Source: Vulcanimicrobium winogradskyi
Lineage (GTDB): Bacteria; Vulcanimicrobiota; Vulcanimicrobiia; Vulcanimicrobiales; Vulcanimicrobiaceae
Length of the DNA: 64,000 nucleotides
Assembly (NCBI GenBank): GCA_003134965.1
Contig: PLDA01000003.1
Span: 682,001 to 746,000 of the forward strand
Direction: 5' to 3'
The position numbers and the translations under genes were made by a program. Numbering within the stretch: position 1 is the first letter of the stretch; the number at the start of each line of letters is the position of its first letter. Of this stretch, positions 23,358-31,261 are shown in pieces. The notes under the pieces are model-generated. The model did no database searches, had not been told where the DNA came from, and worked only from the letters and a program-made list of their open reading frames with translations.

Positions 23358-24581
23358 TCAGCCGACGACGGTGCCGCTCAGCTCGCCGAACCCGACGCGC
23401 GCCGCGCCGCGCACCGCCCGCCCGCGGATGACGACGGTGTCGCCGTCCTCGAGGAATCCGCGCGTCTCCCCGCCGGGCAGCGCGATGCGGTTCGCGCCGC
23501 GCCGGGTGAGCTCGAGCAGCGAACCCTCCGTGCCGGGATCCGCGCCGGAGATCGTGCCGGTGCCGAACAAGTCTCCGGGACGCAGGTGCGCGCCGTTCGA
23601 GGTAACGTGCGCGAGCTGCTGCGCGAGCGTCCAGTACATCCCGCGCAGGTTCGTGCGTGCGACCGTCAGCGGCGGGTGCCCGTGCGTGCGCATGCGCTCG
23701 GTCTGCAGCAGCATCTGCAGCTCGACGTCGTAGGCCCACGACTCGCGCGACTGCAAGTACGGCAACGGCTCCGGATCGCGCTGCGGCTCGGCGGCGCGGA
23801 ACGGATCGAGGGCGTCGAGCGTCACGATCCACGGCGAGATCGATGTCGCGAACGACTTGGCGAGGAACGGCCCCAGCGGCTGGTACTCCCACGCTTGGAT
23901 GTCGCGCGCGCTCCAGTCGTTGAGCAGCACGTAGCCGAAGACGTGCTCGCGGACGGCGTCCGCCGGAATCGGCTCGCCGTGGACGCTGCCGGGTCCGGCG
24001 ATCCACCCCATCTCGAGCTCGACGTCGAGCATCGCCGTCGGTCCGAACGACGGCGCCGCCGCATCGGCCGCCTTGACCTGGCCGTGCGGTCTGCGCACCG
24101 GTGTCCCGCTGACGACGACCGTCCCCGAACGACCGTGATACCCGATCGGAACGTGACGGTAGTTCGGCGGCAGCGGCTCGGCGCCCGGCCGCAGGATCCG
24201 ACCGACGTTGGTCGCGTGCTCGAGCGAGGAATAGAAGTCGACGTAGTCGCCGACCGCGATCGGCAGGTGCATCGTCACGGCGTCGCGCGGCAGCATAGCC
24301 TTCGCGACCGCACCGCGCTCGTCGTCGTTCGCCGCCGCGCTCAGCAGATGGCGCAGTCGCGCGCGCACCGCGCGCCACACCGCCGGACCTTCGGCCAGGA
24401 AATCGTTGAGCGTCGCCGCGCCGAGCAGCGACTCTGCGTCCAAGCGGCCGCTGTGGACGAGCGCATCGAGATCGACGACCTTGTCCTCGAAGGCGACGGC
24501 GGGACGTTTGAGCGCGTGACCTTCGTCCGAGATGATGCCGAACGGGAGGTTGTCGATCCCGTAGTCGCTCGGATCGATCAC
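23358..24581 (-). CDS. fahA: Fumarylacetoacetase
   Basis: 407 aa. Signatures: FGIISDEGHALKRPAVAFED, YRHVPIGYHGRSGTVVVSGT, LDVELEMGWIAGPGS and YVLLNDWSARDIQAWEYQPL, which contains the metal and substrate residues of the FAH fold. It hydrolyses fumarylacetoacetate to fumarate and acetoacetate, the last step of tyrosine/homogentisate breakdown. GTG 24581 overlaps the stop of the preceding gene (GTGA). hmgA and other pathway genes are not in the window. Confidence 0.95.
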   Translation of the reverse strand: MIDPSDYGIDNLPFGIISDEGHALKRPAVAFEDKVVDLDALVHSGRLDAESLLGAATLNDFLAEGPAVWRAVRARLRHLLSAAANDDERGAVAKAMLPRDAVTMHLPIAVGDYVDFYSSLEHATNVGRILRPGAEPLPPNYRHVPIGYHGRSGTVVVSGTPVRRPHGQVKAADAAAPSFGPTAMLDVELEMGWIAGPGSVHGEPIPADAVREHVFGYVLLNDWSARDIQAWEYQPLGPFLAKSFATSISPWIVTLDALDPFRAAEPQRDPEPLPYLQSRESWAYDVELQMLLQTERMRTHGHPPLTVARTNLRGMYWTLAQQLAHVTSNGAHLRPGDLFGTGTISGADPGTEGSLLELTRRGANRIALPGGETRGFLEDGDTVVIRGRAVRGAARVGFGELSGTVVG

Positions 24582-25537
24582 GACACGATGCCGAGCTCGC
24601 GCAGGTCGTTCACCGGCTCGTCGAAGCTGCAGCTGCCGAACGCGACGCAGCGCGCGCGGGCTGCCGCGATCTGCCCGGGCTCGAGACGGACGTCGCGCCA
24701 TGCGGCGTGCACCGGGTCGACGACGAACGCGCGCGGATCGGTTTCGGCGAGCACCTCGGCGACGCGCGCCGCGTCGAGCGCACCGGCGTGCAGCGCGGCG
24801 CCGGCGAAAAAGACGTTCAGGAAGCCGTGCGCTACCGTGCCGCCGCCCGCAGCGTGCTCGCCACGGACGGGATGGTGCAGGCCCGCGGTCGCTTTCCACG
24901 GCACGTCGTGCGCGTGCGCGGCGACCAGGAACGCCGCCAGGTCGTCGACCGACGGGGTCGCGCCCGCGGCCGCACCGCCGCAGCGCACCTTCGCGCCGAT
25001 CGTGACGTTTGCAGGCGCCGCCGCCCGCGCGTCCGCGAGCACCGTGAGCCAGCTCTCGGGCGTGGCGTTCCAGCCGGCGTCGTATGCGGACTCGTACCAG
25101 AACGCGATCTCGGCGCTCGGGTAGCGCTCGACGATATCGGCGACGATGCGCTGCATCGCCGCGCTGTCGAGCGCGACGTTCGGCAGGCGCGCCTCGAGCG
25201 AGGAGACGGTCACGCCGTCGAGCCCGGTGAGGCGGTCCACGCGGTGGAGGTCGGCACGGACGGTGTCGCCCTTCGCACCCGACGCGCCGGAGTCGAGCAC
25301 GACCGAGAGGTCGAGCGGCTCGTCGGCCGCATTGCGGGCCGCGGCGAGCTCCTCGAGCCGCGACGCCGGGGCGACGAAGCGGCCGGCCACCCACCAGTAG
25401 GCGCTCTCGCGGAGCCGCGCGTGCGCTCGCAGCGCCGCCCGCATCGGCAGCGCGGCCGGCGGAAAGAGACTCGCGTCGTCGATCAGGCGTTCAAGCAGCG
25501 CGTGCTTCGCGCTATCGGTCGAGACCGCTGCAGGCAT
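24578..25537 (-). CDS. Hypothetical protein paired with fumarylacetoacetase
   Basis: 319 aa, beginning near LLERLIDDASLFPPAALPMR, with AEIAFWYESAYDAGWNATPE, KVRCGGAAAGATPSVDDLAA and WKATAGLHHPVRGEHAAGGG. The alternation of strands and helices and the KVRCGG / KATAGLHHP motifs suggest a TIM-barrel-like fold. Proteins of this kind occur next to fumarylacetoacetase in other bacteria, but I know no proven activity. It is translationally coupled to fahA. Confidence 0.75.
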   Translation of the reverse strand: MPAAVSTDSAKHALLERLIDDASLFPPAALPMRAALRAHARLRESAYWWVAGRFVAPASRLEELAAARNAADEPLDLSVVLDSGASGAKGDTVRADLHRVDRLTGLDGVTVSSLEARLPNVALDSAAMQRIVADIVERYPSAEIAFWYESAYDAGWNATPESWLTVLADARAAAPANVTIGAKVRCGGAAAGATPSVDDLAAFLVAAHAHDVPWKATAGLHHPVRGEHAAGGGTVAHGFLNVFFAGAALHAGALDAARVAEVLAETDPRAFVVDPVHAAWRDVRLEPGQIAAARARCVAFGSCSFDEPVNDLRELGIVS

Positions 25538-25565
25538 GAGGTCTACGACTACTCAGGAAAGCGAC

Positions 25566-25590
25566 GAGACCCTCTGGTAGGGAGGGTCTC
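25566..25590 (-). terminator. Hairpin after tRNA-Thr(GGU)
   Basis: GAGACCCTC (25566-25574) pairs perfectly with GAGGGTCTC (25582-25590) over a 7-nt loop, 10 nt after the tRNA 3' end on the minus strand. The following sequence GTCGCTTTCC is only weakly T-rich. Confidence 0.55.
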
Positions 25591-25599
25591 GGTAGCATC

Positions 25600-25674
25600 T
25601 GGAGCTGGCGGTGGGGATTGAACCCACGGTCTCCTCGTTACCAACGAGGTGCTTTACCGCTAAGCTACGCCAGC
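25600..25674 (-). tRNA. tRNA-Thr (GGU anticodon)
   Basis: Minus-strand cloverleaf: acceptor GCTGGCG/CGCCAGC, anticodon stem CCTCG/CGAGG with loop TTGGTAA (anticodon GGT), T-arm GTGGGTTCAATCCCCAC, discriminator T, encoded CCA. It corresponds to the last member of the Thr-Tyr-Gly-Thr cluster known from other bacteria; the Gly and Tyr genes lie about 5 kb away across an island. Confidence 0.97.
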
Positions 25675-26198
25675 TCGAAATCGCGCGCCCAGCGGATGGA
25701 CTTGACCATATTATTCCGCGGCGGCGACAGGCGAAGATGAGCTCTCGTAGCCGTCAACTCCTTCTCGGGCAACAGGTAGACCTTCTCAGTCCCCGGGCAA
25801 TAGACCGCCAGATACTCGATCTGCCCGAAATAGGGGCGCGAAGTCCCGCCGCGATGGGCATGCGAACTCGAACAGCTGTAAAGGATGACATCGCCGCGCA
25901 GCTGGCCCGTCTTGACCTGCACGCGCGAAAACGTCTCCCCGTCATCAATGACGAAATCGTAGCGTTGATTTTCCCCAAACGGAATCAGCACTTTGTAGCC
26001 TAGCTTCGTCAAGGCGACGATCGCATGGAGCTCTGAGATGTCGCCTATTTTCTTCGTGTTGCGCTTCGCCCCGTTGCCGGTCAGCGGCGTCAGTTCATAT
26101 CTAGCTTCGAACTCTGGCGTGAGTTCGAATTCTAACTGGCAGTCGCCGCACTCGTCATCGATCAAGAACGACACGCCCGGGATCGCTTGATAACTCAT
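25665..26198 (-). CDS. PD-(D/E)XK endonuclease-like protein (group I intron-associated type)
   Basis: 177 aa. An N-terminal Cys pair (DDECGDCQLEF) is followed by a nuclease-like core: NTKKIGDISELHAIVALTKL (Glu), GYKVLIPFGENQRYDFVIDD (Asp) and FSRVQVKTGQLRGDVILYSC (QVK). This resembles the PDDEXK_5 family of intron-associated endonucleases. The stop codon lies 10 nt inside tRNA-Thr on the same strand. It has no other close co-directional partner; the large STAND gene lies on the other strand. It could be a homing or defence nuclease. Confidence 0.75.
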   Translation of the reverse strand: MSYQAIPGVSFLIDDECGDCQLEFELTPEFEARYELTPLTGNGAKRNTKKIGDISELHAIVALTKLGYKVLIPFGENQRYDFVIDDGETFSRVQVKTGQLRGDVILYSCSSSHAHRGGTSRPYFGQIEYLAVYCPGTEKVYLLPEKELTATRAHLRLSPPRNNMVKSIRWARDFELA

Positions 26199-26211
26199 GT
26201 ACTCATGCTAC

Positions 26212-26247
26212 GCGCGCACCGTGCCACCAGTGCGGCACAGTGCGCGC
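26212..26247. promoter_or_regulatory. Imperfect 14-bp palindrome between the two island nucleases
   Basis: GCGCGCAC-c-GTGCC (26212-26225) pairs with GGCAC-a-GTGCGCGC (26234-26247), with one mismatch and an 8-nt loop. It starts 14 bp upstream of the minus-strand nuclease ATG, in operator position. Confidence 0.5.
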
Positions 26248-26668
26248 CCCGCAGAAAATACTACGTTCTGTCAGTTTCCGTGATGGCCACCGTCGTCGTC
26301 TCAGTGATGCCAATTGCCGCTGTCATCTTCGCCTTCGCCGTTGCCGCGCTCGAATGTATAGAGTGCCGTGTTAACGCCGAGGTTGTCGCACTGTGCGGTG
26401 ATCGGCTGCGTCGCGACGACGTCGTCGGCCGTTGCCCTCCAGGGGCGGGACGGGTCAACGTGCAGCTCACGGACGGACTGCACAACCGCATAGTGCGCAG
26501 TGTGTCGGTCGCGAAATCAGGTGGCCGGGTCGTCGCGCGGACCGTCCAGGGCGAGCGTCGCATTCTCGACTCGTGCCGCGTCATGGCGTGGGATCGCAGA
26601 ATTGAGCAGGCGCTCGGTCGCCGCGACGCGGGATGCCGCGGCCGGTCGGTGCGAATCAATAGGCGACG
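26248..26668. other. Divergent intergenic region with a possible short relic ORF
   Basis: Between the two divergent island genes no convincing gene is seen. A minus-strand frame at about 26301-26483 (SVRELHVDPSRPWRATADDV, then ITAQCDNLGVNTALYTFERG) looks somewhat protein-like but has no good start and is bounded by an in-frame stop; it may be a relic. The STAND-gene promoter should be here but I could not identify it. Confidence 0.3.
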
Positions 26669-29600
26669 ATGTCACACGAACGGGACCATGACCGGATTCC
26701 AAGCCGCCTTACGGGAGAGACAGCCCGGGAAGCGGTCGACTCTTTTGGTGGATACCTCTACCAAGGGTGGCAGTCCCTGGTCGCGTGGCTCGAACTCACG
26801 GACGACTCAGACGTACTGTTTCTTGAAGGCGCTGAGGACATCGAGAAACTGCGACGATCAGGCGCGGACGTCATCCAGGTTAAGCGCGAAGCGGGCAACG
26901 TCACCCTGAAATCACGTAAGGTGCTCGAGTCAATCGGGCACTTCTGGGGTCACGTCGCGCGAAACCCTGATCGCGCGATACGCTTTTCGTACCTCACTAC
27001 TGCGGACATCGGGCTCGAGAAAGGCAATCCGTATGGGTTGAACCGCCCGGGATTGGTGCTTTGGGAAGAAGCCCGCAGCATTGACGATCCCGCCCTATGG
27101 GTGCCAATCGTTAGTGCCATCGCCAGCGCGCTCTCAAACGAAGAAGCACTACCAGTAGTTCTGCGAACATTTCTCGCAGCTGCAGGTCCACAGGAAATTC
27201 GCGAACGGCTTTTTATTCCATTCGCCTTCGACGTCTCGGCCGCGCAGCCGGCCGATTTACGTCACCGTGCTGAACGCGCTCTTGCGCGGTACGGCTTGGG
27301 GAAGGGTTTTAACACCGCACAATCACTGCAAGCCCTATCGCGGCTCTTTGATCGCGTCTTGGAAGCGGCAGTGGCACGCACTGACCGGTTCCTGGACCTA
27401 CTGGAACTGCGCATAACGTTCGAGCAAGCAACGTCAGTCCCGATCCCTATTAACAGCGCGCTTTTCGCGTCAGGGATGCGCACTCCACACGTCCCACAAG
27501 AACAACCTGTCCTCGACGAGATGCCGCCCATGCCTCCGCGATACTGGCGGCGTCCGACGTTGTTCGAGCCGATTGCCGCAAGGGTAGACGCGCATGGCCT
27601 GGCCTTCCTCGTTGGCTCTTCGGGCACCGGGAAGACCGGATCAGCGTTGGATTACGCTCGCAGCGTCGGCGGAGACTGGCGGCGCGTAGACTTGCGCAAC
27701 CGCAATGCGGATGAATCCGAACGGGTTCTCCGGGTAGCAGTTCGCCAGGCGCAACAGAGCGCCGAGGCCTACAGCCTCCTAGTCGACGACCTCGATATGT
27801 CTGGGGATGCGGCACGACTTGGCCGCGCTCTGAAGATGCTTATTGACGAAGTGCGCGGCGTCGGCGCTCGGGTGATCATCACATCATTCTTGCCACCACC
27901 GCCAAGCGTGCAGACGGCGACTGAGACGAACAACGACTTCGTTGTAAACATGGAGAACTTTAGCGAGCTAGAAGTCGCTGCATTTTTAGAGTCCCAAGCG
28001 GCGCCCGCGGATCGCGCCGCTAAGTGGGGACGCATTATATTCGCGACGACCGCGGGACATCCAACGCTTGTCGCGGCGCGAGCTGCCTCTCTGATCGCGA
28101 GCGCATTCCCCGAGCCTACCGTCGACGACATCTTCGAGGCGCCTCGGGAGGTCGGCGACGTCATGTCCGAGGCTCGCAGGTTTATCGCTTCACTCAATGC
28201 GCCAGATCGCGAGCTGCTGTATCGTCTGAGTCTCGTTACGATGACGAACCCGCGCAGAGAGCATGTCGTCGCTCTCGCGGCGACCGAGGTTCCCCCGGAG
28301 GGCGCCATAGCGGCTGCAGGCACCGTTTTCGATCGCCTCGTCGGCCCCTGGATTGAAGCCCTCGGCAGCGAGCGGTATTCGGCTTCCCCGCTTATCTCTC
28401 GCGCCGGTGAATACGCGTACGACCCTCAATGGGTCAAGCGGACGCATTCCGCTATCGCGCGCTCCTTGCTCGTGCGTGATCCCGTTGACATCCGTGACGC
28501 TGTGGCCGCCATACTTCATGCGCTATGGGGCGAGGATGCGAGCACGGTCGAGGGGCTGCTCATGTCCTTCGTGCAGCGTGTCGACGAAGACTTCTGGCTT
28601 GCCCTATCGCGCACGAATCGCTGGTTTGCCGCGATAGGCATTGATGTTCCGCCAATCGCTGGCCTTCAAAATACGGCTGCGTTGTGGCTTCTGCGATGCG
28701 CTCAATACCGGGTTGCGCGCGTAGCGAACGCTGCCGACCAGGCGCGGAAAATTGTGGCTGCGTTCGAGATGGAGGCCGGCTCTATGGCCGATTCTCCGTT
28801 CAGACTGATGATGCTGTACTCGTTCTACGGAAACGTCGTAATATATCCGGCCGAACCAGTTCCGGCCATGATGGACCACGCGTTTCGCTGGATAGAGGTA
28901 GATGCGCAGTTGCATCGCGAGCAGCCGGACATATCGGGTCTCGTTGAAGACATGTTGGTGAACTCTGCTGATGCATGCGGCGACGTTGCGTACTGGGCAG
29001 GTACAAACATATTTTCTGGCGTTGCAACTCAATCCGATCTCGAGTCCGTTGCGGAGAAGCTTCGCCCTCAAGATCCAGATGTCGCTCGACGGTTCCTTGG
29101 CTTCGTCAGCGTGCACTCTATGATATGGCGCGGCGTCGCAGCTGGACTGGTGGCCAATGAGCACGCAGCCGACGAACCCGACTTCGCATCCCTCGGTCGC
29201 TCTCTTGAGCGGTTTGCGGTGTTCGTGAGCTCGTTAGGACTCGACTCCTTCGCGCTCGAATGCTATACGAGCACCGCGCGCGTGTTGGCCGAGTTCGCGG
29301 ACGATCCCACAAGTGCGACTGCCGTCGTGGACAACGCCGAAGCAATATACGGACGTCGAGCGCGGCTAACGTTGGCCCGGGCATCTATCGCCCACGCGAC
29401 TGCTGATTGGCAGTCGTCGTTCGATCTATTCCGCGAAGCACAAGCCGCATTGGACTACGAGGCTGACGATCCAGAACCGGCGCTCGATATGAGACTCGCC
29501 GCGAACGACGCCGGGAACCTCAGGAGGTTCGACGATGCGGCCGCGCTCCTTGAGTCCGCCGCGAACATGCTAAAGAGCAGCCCTGCCGCTCCCCTTATGC

Positions 29601-30676
29601 CGTGCGCCCTGAAATTCGACGCTTCCTATGCGGCGTGGCGGGCAGGCGATAGTCACCGGGCGCTAAGTCTGGCAACGTCAGCCGCGAGCGAGGCGCTTGG
29701 TTTGGAGCACGTCGCCGAAAAAGAGGCGGTCAGCGACCTCGCTCGGCGCGTCGGCACTGTGTTCATGGAGATAACCGCACGCGATCGCGCGCTAGAACGG
29801 AACCAAGACGGAGGTCTCTTCGCAGTCGGCTTTTTGAGCAATCCGGATCCACTGCCCCCCATGGACAACCCGCCCGGCTTGGACATCGCATTGATGGCGC
29901 TCTCCCAGTTCGAGCTGCAGGTCGGCGACAGACCGGAGATTCTTGATGCTCATGCCGACCGCTTAATGGCGAATCCGCTGCCCGTAGGAGCGCTCGTTCG
30001 ACACATATCCATCACATGGGCGATCAGACTTGGACGTACAGGTGAACTGATCGAGACAATTGCCGGGATCGAACGCGATCGCCGCGACATGGAGGCTCTC
30101 GGAAGATACGACGCCGGTCCCTTGCCCACCGTGGAACTCGTCGCGGCGGTACTTGTTCGTCTTTGCGCCGACGGCGCGCCCGACCGCGCCATTATCGACG
30201 ATATTCAACGTGACGCCCACGAGTTTGGTGTGGTTGATGTTGCCGGATGGCTTGCGCTCGTAATCGATCTTATGGACGACCGCGAACTGATGCTGAAAAT
30301 GCTCCGCGGGTCGGGCAACATCACAAACCGTGAGCGGTTAGCCGCTGGAGTGGCTCATGGCCTGCTCGGGGGCGGGACGCCAGACACCATTCTGTTGGCG
30401 GAACAAGCTTGGGTTGCGTTTCTCGGCCTTCACGATCCCCTCTACCCGACGCTTAGCAGCATTCGAGAAACTGTCGCGAATCAATGGACGACGGTTGTCT
30501 CTAAACAGCGCGTTGCCCTGGTAGCACCGCGCCACACCGTGCCGGCTCTTGAGAGCGCTATCGCAGACCGCTCCGGCAACGTCAGGACTCAGATCCTACG
30601 CATCTTTCGCGCCGCAGCACGGGCAGCCGACTCAACGGTACATCCCCCTATTTCGGAGTTCTTAGAGCGTACGTGA
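26669..30676 (+). CDS. Large nuclease-STAND NTPase with helical-repeat C-terminus (putative antiphage defence protein)
   Basis: 1335 aa. The N-terminus resembles DUF4297/Cap4-type PD-(D/E)XK nucleases: GGYLYQGWQSLVAWL (about 27-41), VLFLEGAEDIEKL (Glu53, Glu56-Asp57) and VIQVKREAGN (Gln70-Val-Lys72). A STAND/AAA NTPase follows, with Walker A VGSSGTGKT (315-323) and Walker B LLVDDLD (about 370-376). The remaining roughly 800 aa are helical and TPR-like, the usual sensor region. This architecture matches Avs-type and related STAND defence proteins, in which target recognition triggers oligomerisation and DNA cleavage. Codon use and GC differ from neighbouring housekeeping genes. The start is uncertain. 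Confidence 0.8.
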   Translation: MSHERDHDRIPSRLTGETAREAVDSFGGYLYQGWQSLVAWLELTDDSDVLFLEGAEDIEKLRRSGADVIQVKREAGNVTLKSRKVLESIGHFWGHVARNPDRAIRFSYLTTADIGLEKGNPYGLNRPGLVLWEEARSIDDPALWVPIVSAIASALSNEEALPVVLRTFLAAAGPQEIRERLFIPFAFDVSAAQPADLRHRAERALARYGLGKGFNTAQSLQALSRLFDRVLEAAVARTDRFLDLLELRITFEQATSVPIPINSALFASGMRTPHVPQEQPVLDEMPPMPPRYWRRPTLFEPIAARVDAHGLAFLVGSSGTGKTGSALDYARSVGGDWRRVDLRNRNADESERVLRVAVRQAQQSAEAYSLLVDDLDMSGDAARLGRALKMLIDEVRGVGARVIITSFLPPPPSVQTATETNNDFVVNMENFSELEVAAFLESQAAPADRAAKWGRIIFATTAGHPTLVAARAASLIASAFPEPTVDDIFEAPREVGDVMSEARRFIASLNAPDRELLYRLSLVTMTNPRREHVVALAATEVPPEGAIAAAGTVFDRLVGPWIEALGSERYSASPLISRAGEYAYDPQWVKRTHSAIARSLLVRDPVDIRDAVAAILHALWGEDASTVEGLLMSFVQRVDEDFWLALSRTNRWFAAIGIDVPPIAGLQNTAALWLLRCAQYRVARVANAADQARKIVAAFEMEAGSMADSPFRLMMLYSFYGNVVIYPAEPVPAMMDHAFRWIEVDAQLHREQPDISGLVEDMLVNSADACGDVAYWAGTNIFSGVATQSDLESVAEKLRPQDPDVARRFLGFVSVHSMIWRGVAAGLVANEHAADEPDFASLGRSLERFAVFVSSLGLDSFALECYTSTARVLAEFADDPTSATAVVDNAEAIYGRRARLTLARASIAHATADWQSSFDLFREAQAALDYEADDPEPALDMRLAANDAGNLRRFDDAAALLESAANMLKSSPAAPLMPCALKFDASYAAWRAGDSHRALSLATSAASEALGLEHVAEKEAVSDLARRVGTVFMEITARDRALERNQDGGLFAVGFLSNPDPLPPMDNPPGLDIALMALSQFELQVGDRPEILDAHADRLMANPLPVGALVRHISITWAIRLGRTGELIETIAGIERDRRDMEALGRYDAGPLPTVELVAAVLVRLCADGAPDRAIIDDIQRDAHEFGVVDVAGWLALVIDLMDDRELMLKMLRGSGNITNRERLAAGVAHGLLGGGTPDTILLAEQAWVAFLGLHDPLYPTLSSIRETVANQWTTVVSKQRVALVAPRHTVPALESAIADRSGNVRTQILRIFRAAARAADSTVHPPISEFLERT

Positions 30677-30777
30677 ATTCAGCGAGCCCTCGCCGTCGAG
30701 AGCACGCGGCGTTTGGGATCAGACTTCGCAGCGCCACCTTGGCGCTCGTGTGTGCCACTGGGTCGTGGGTCCTCGGC

Positions 30778-30806
30778 GAAAAGAAAAAGCCCCGCCGTCG
30801 CGGGGC
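30778..30806 (-). terminator. Intrinsic terminator after tRNA-Gly
   Basis: On the minus strand GCCCCGC, a 4-nt loop and GCGGGGC are followed by TTTTTCTTTT. This is a textbook Rho-independent terminator just downstream of tRNA-Gly, ending the Tyr-Gly transcript before the STAND gene. Confidence 0.9.
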
Positions 30807-30813
30807 CTCGAAT

Positions 30814-30887
30814 TGGAGCGGGCGGCGGGAATCGAACCCGCGACTCTTGCTTGGAAGGCAAGGGCATTACCATTATGCAACGCCCGC
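30814..30887 (-). tRNA. tRNA-Gly (UCC anticodon)
   Basis: Minus-strand cloverleaf: acceptor GCGGGCG/CGCCCGC, anticodon stem CTTGC/GCAAG with loop CTTCCAA (anticodon TCC), T-arm GCGGGTTCGATTCCCGC, discriminator T and encoded CCA. Confidence 0.97.
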
Positions 30888-30907
30888 GCTCGATCGCGTC
30901 CTTAGCG

Positions 30908-30949
30908 AAGCGGCGGCGCGTGTCCCGTGCGGACACGCGCCGCCTGCTT
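30908..30949. repeat. Long perfect hairpin between tRNA-Gly and tRNA-Tyr
   Basis: GGCGGCGCGTGTCC (30912-30925) pairs perfectly with 30931-30944 over a 5-nt loop. With one bulged base the stem extends by four more pairs (AAGC/GCTT), giving 18 bp. There is no T-tract, so RNA processing of the Tyr-Gly precursor is a possible role. Confidence 0.6.
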
Positions 30950-30955
30950 GCTTAC

Positions 30956-31043
30956 TGGTGGGCCGGGCAGGATTTGAACCTGCGTATCGCCTTCGCGAGC
31001 CGGGTTTACAGCCCGGTGCCATTAACCACTCGACCACCGACCC
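30956..31043 (-). tRNA. tRNA-Tyr (GUA anticodon)
   Basis: Minus-strand class II tRNA: acceptor GGGTCGG/CCGGCCC, anticodon stem GGGCT/ACCC region with loop CTGTAAA (anticodon GTA), long variable arm CTCGCGAAGGCGA, T-arm GCAGGTTCAAATCCTGC, discriminator A and encoded CCA. Confidence 0.97.
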
Positions 31044-31138
31044 ACGGTGCGGACCCGCTCTGATACGCGGCCTTCGCGGAGCGTTCCTATCGCCGAAGCG
31101 AGGAGTCGCGGCATCCGCCGCCCGAACATGGCGCCGAC

Positions 31139-31222
31139 GCCGACGTGCCCTAGCGGTCGATGGGATAGGCTTTGTAAGCCTACTGCGCAAGCACACCGTG
31201 GGTTCGAATCCCACCGTCGGCT
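31139..31222 (+). tRNA. Unusual tRNA: Thr anticodon (UGU) in a class II, serine-like body
   Basis: Acceptor GCCGACG/CGTCGGC, 3-bp D-stem CCC/GGG with loop TAGCGGTCGAT, anticodon stem TAGGC/GCCTA with loop TTTGTAA (anticodon TGT), and a 15-nt variable region (31183-31197) holding a TGC/GCA stem with a GCAA loop. The T-arm is GTGGGTTCGAATCCCAC and the discriminator T. No CCA is encoded, unlike the other five tRNAs here. Threonine identity bases (G1-C72, C2-G71, G35, U36) are present, but the long variable arm is a serine-tRNA trait. It lies where tRNA-Thr(UGU) of the ancestral cluster is expected, but on the opposite strand. Confidence 0.75.
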
Positions 31223-31261
31223 CTGCATCTTTCTCGCGTGCGAGAGTAATCGTCGTAGAAC

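Noticed and set aside
21787..24378. 863-codon minus-strand frame opposite the sensor phosphatase gene
   Set aside because: No recognisable motifs, and it covers two real genes in other frames.
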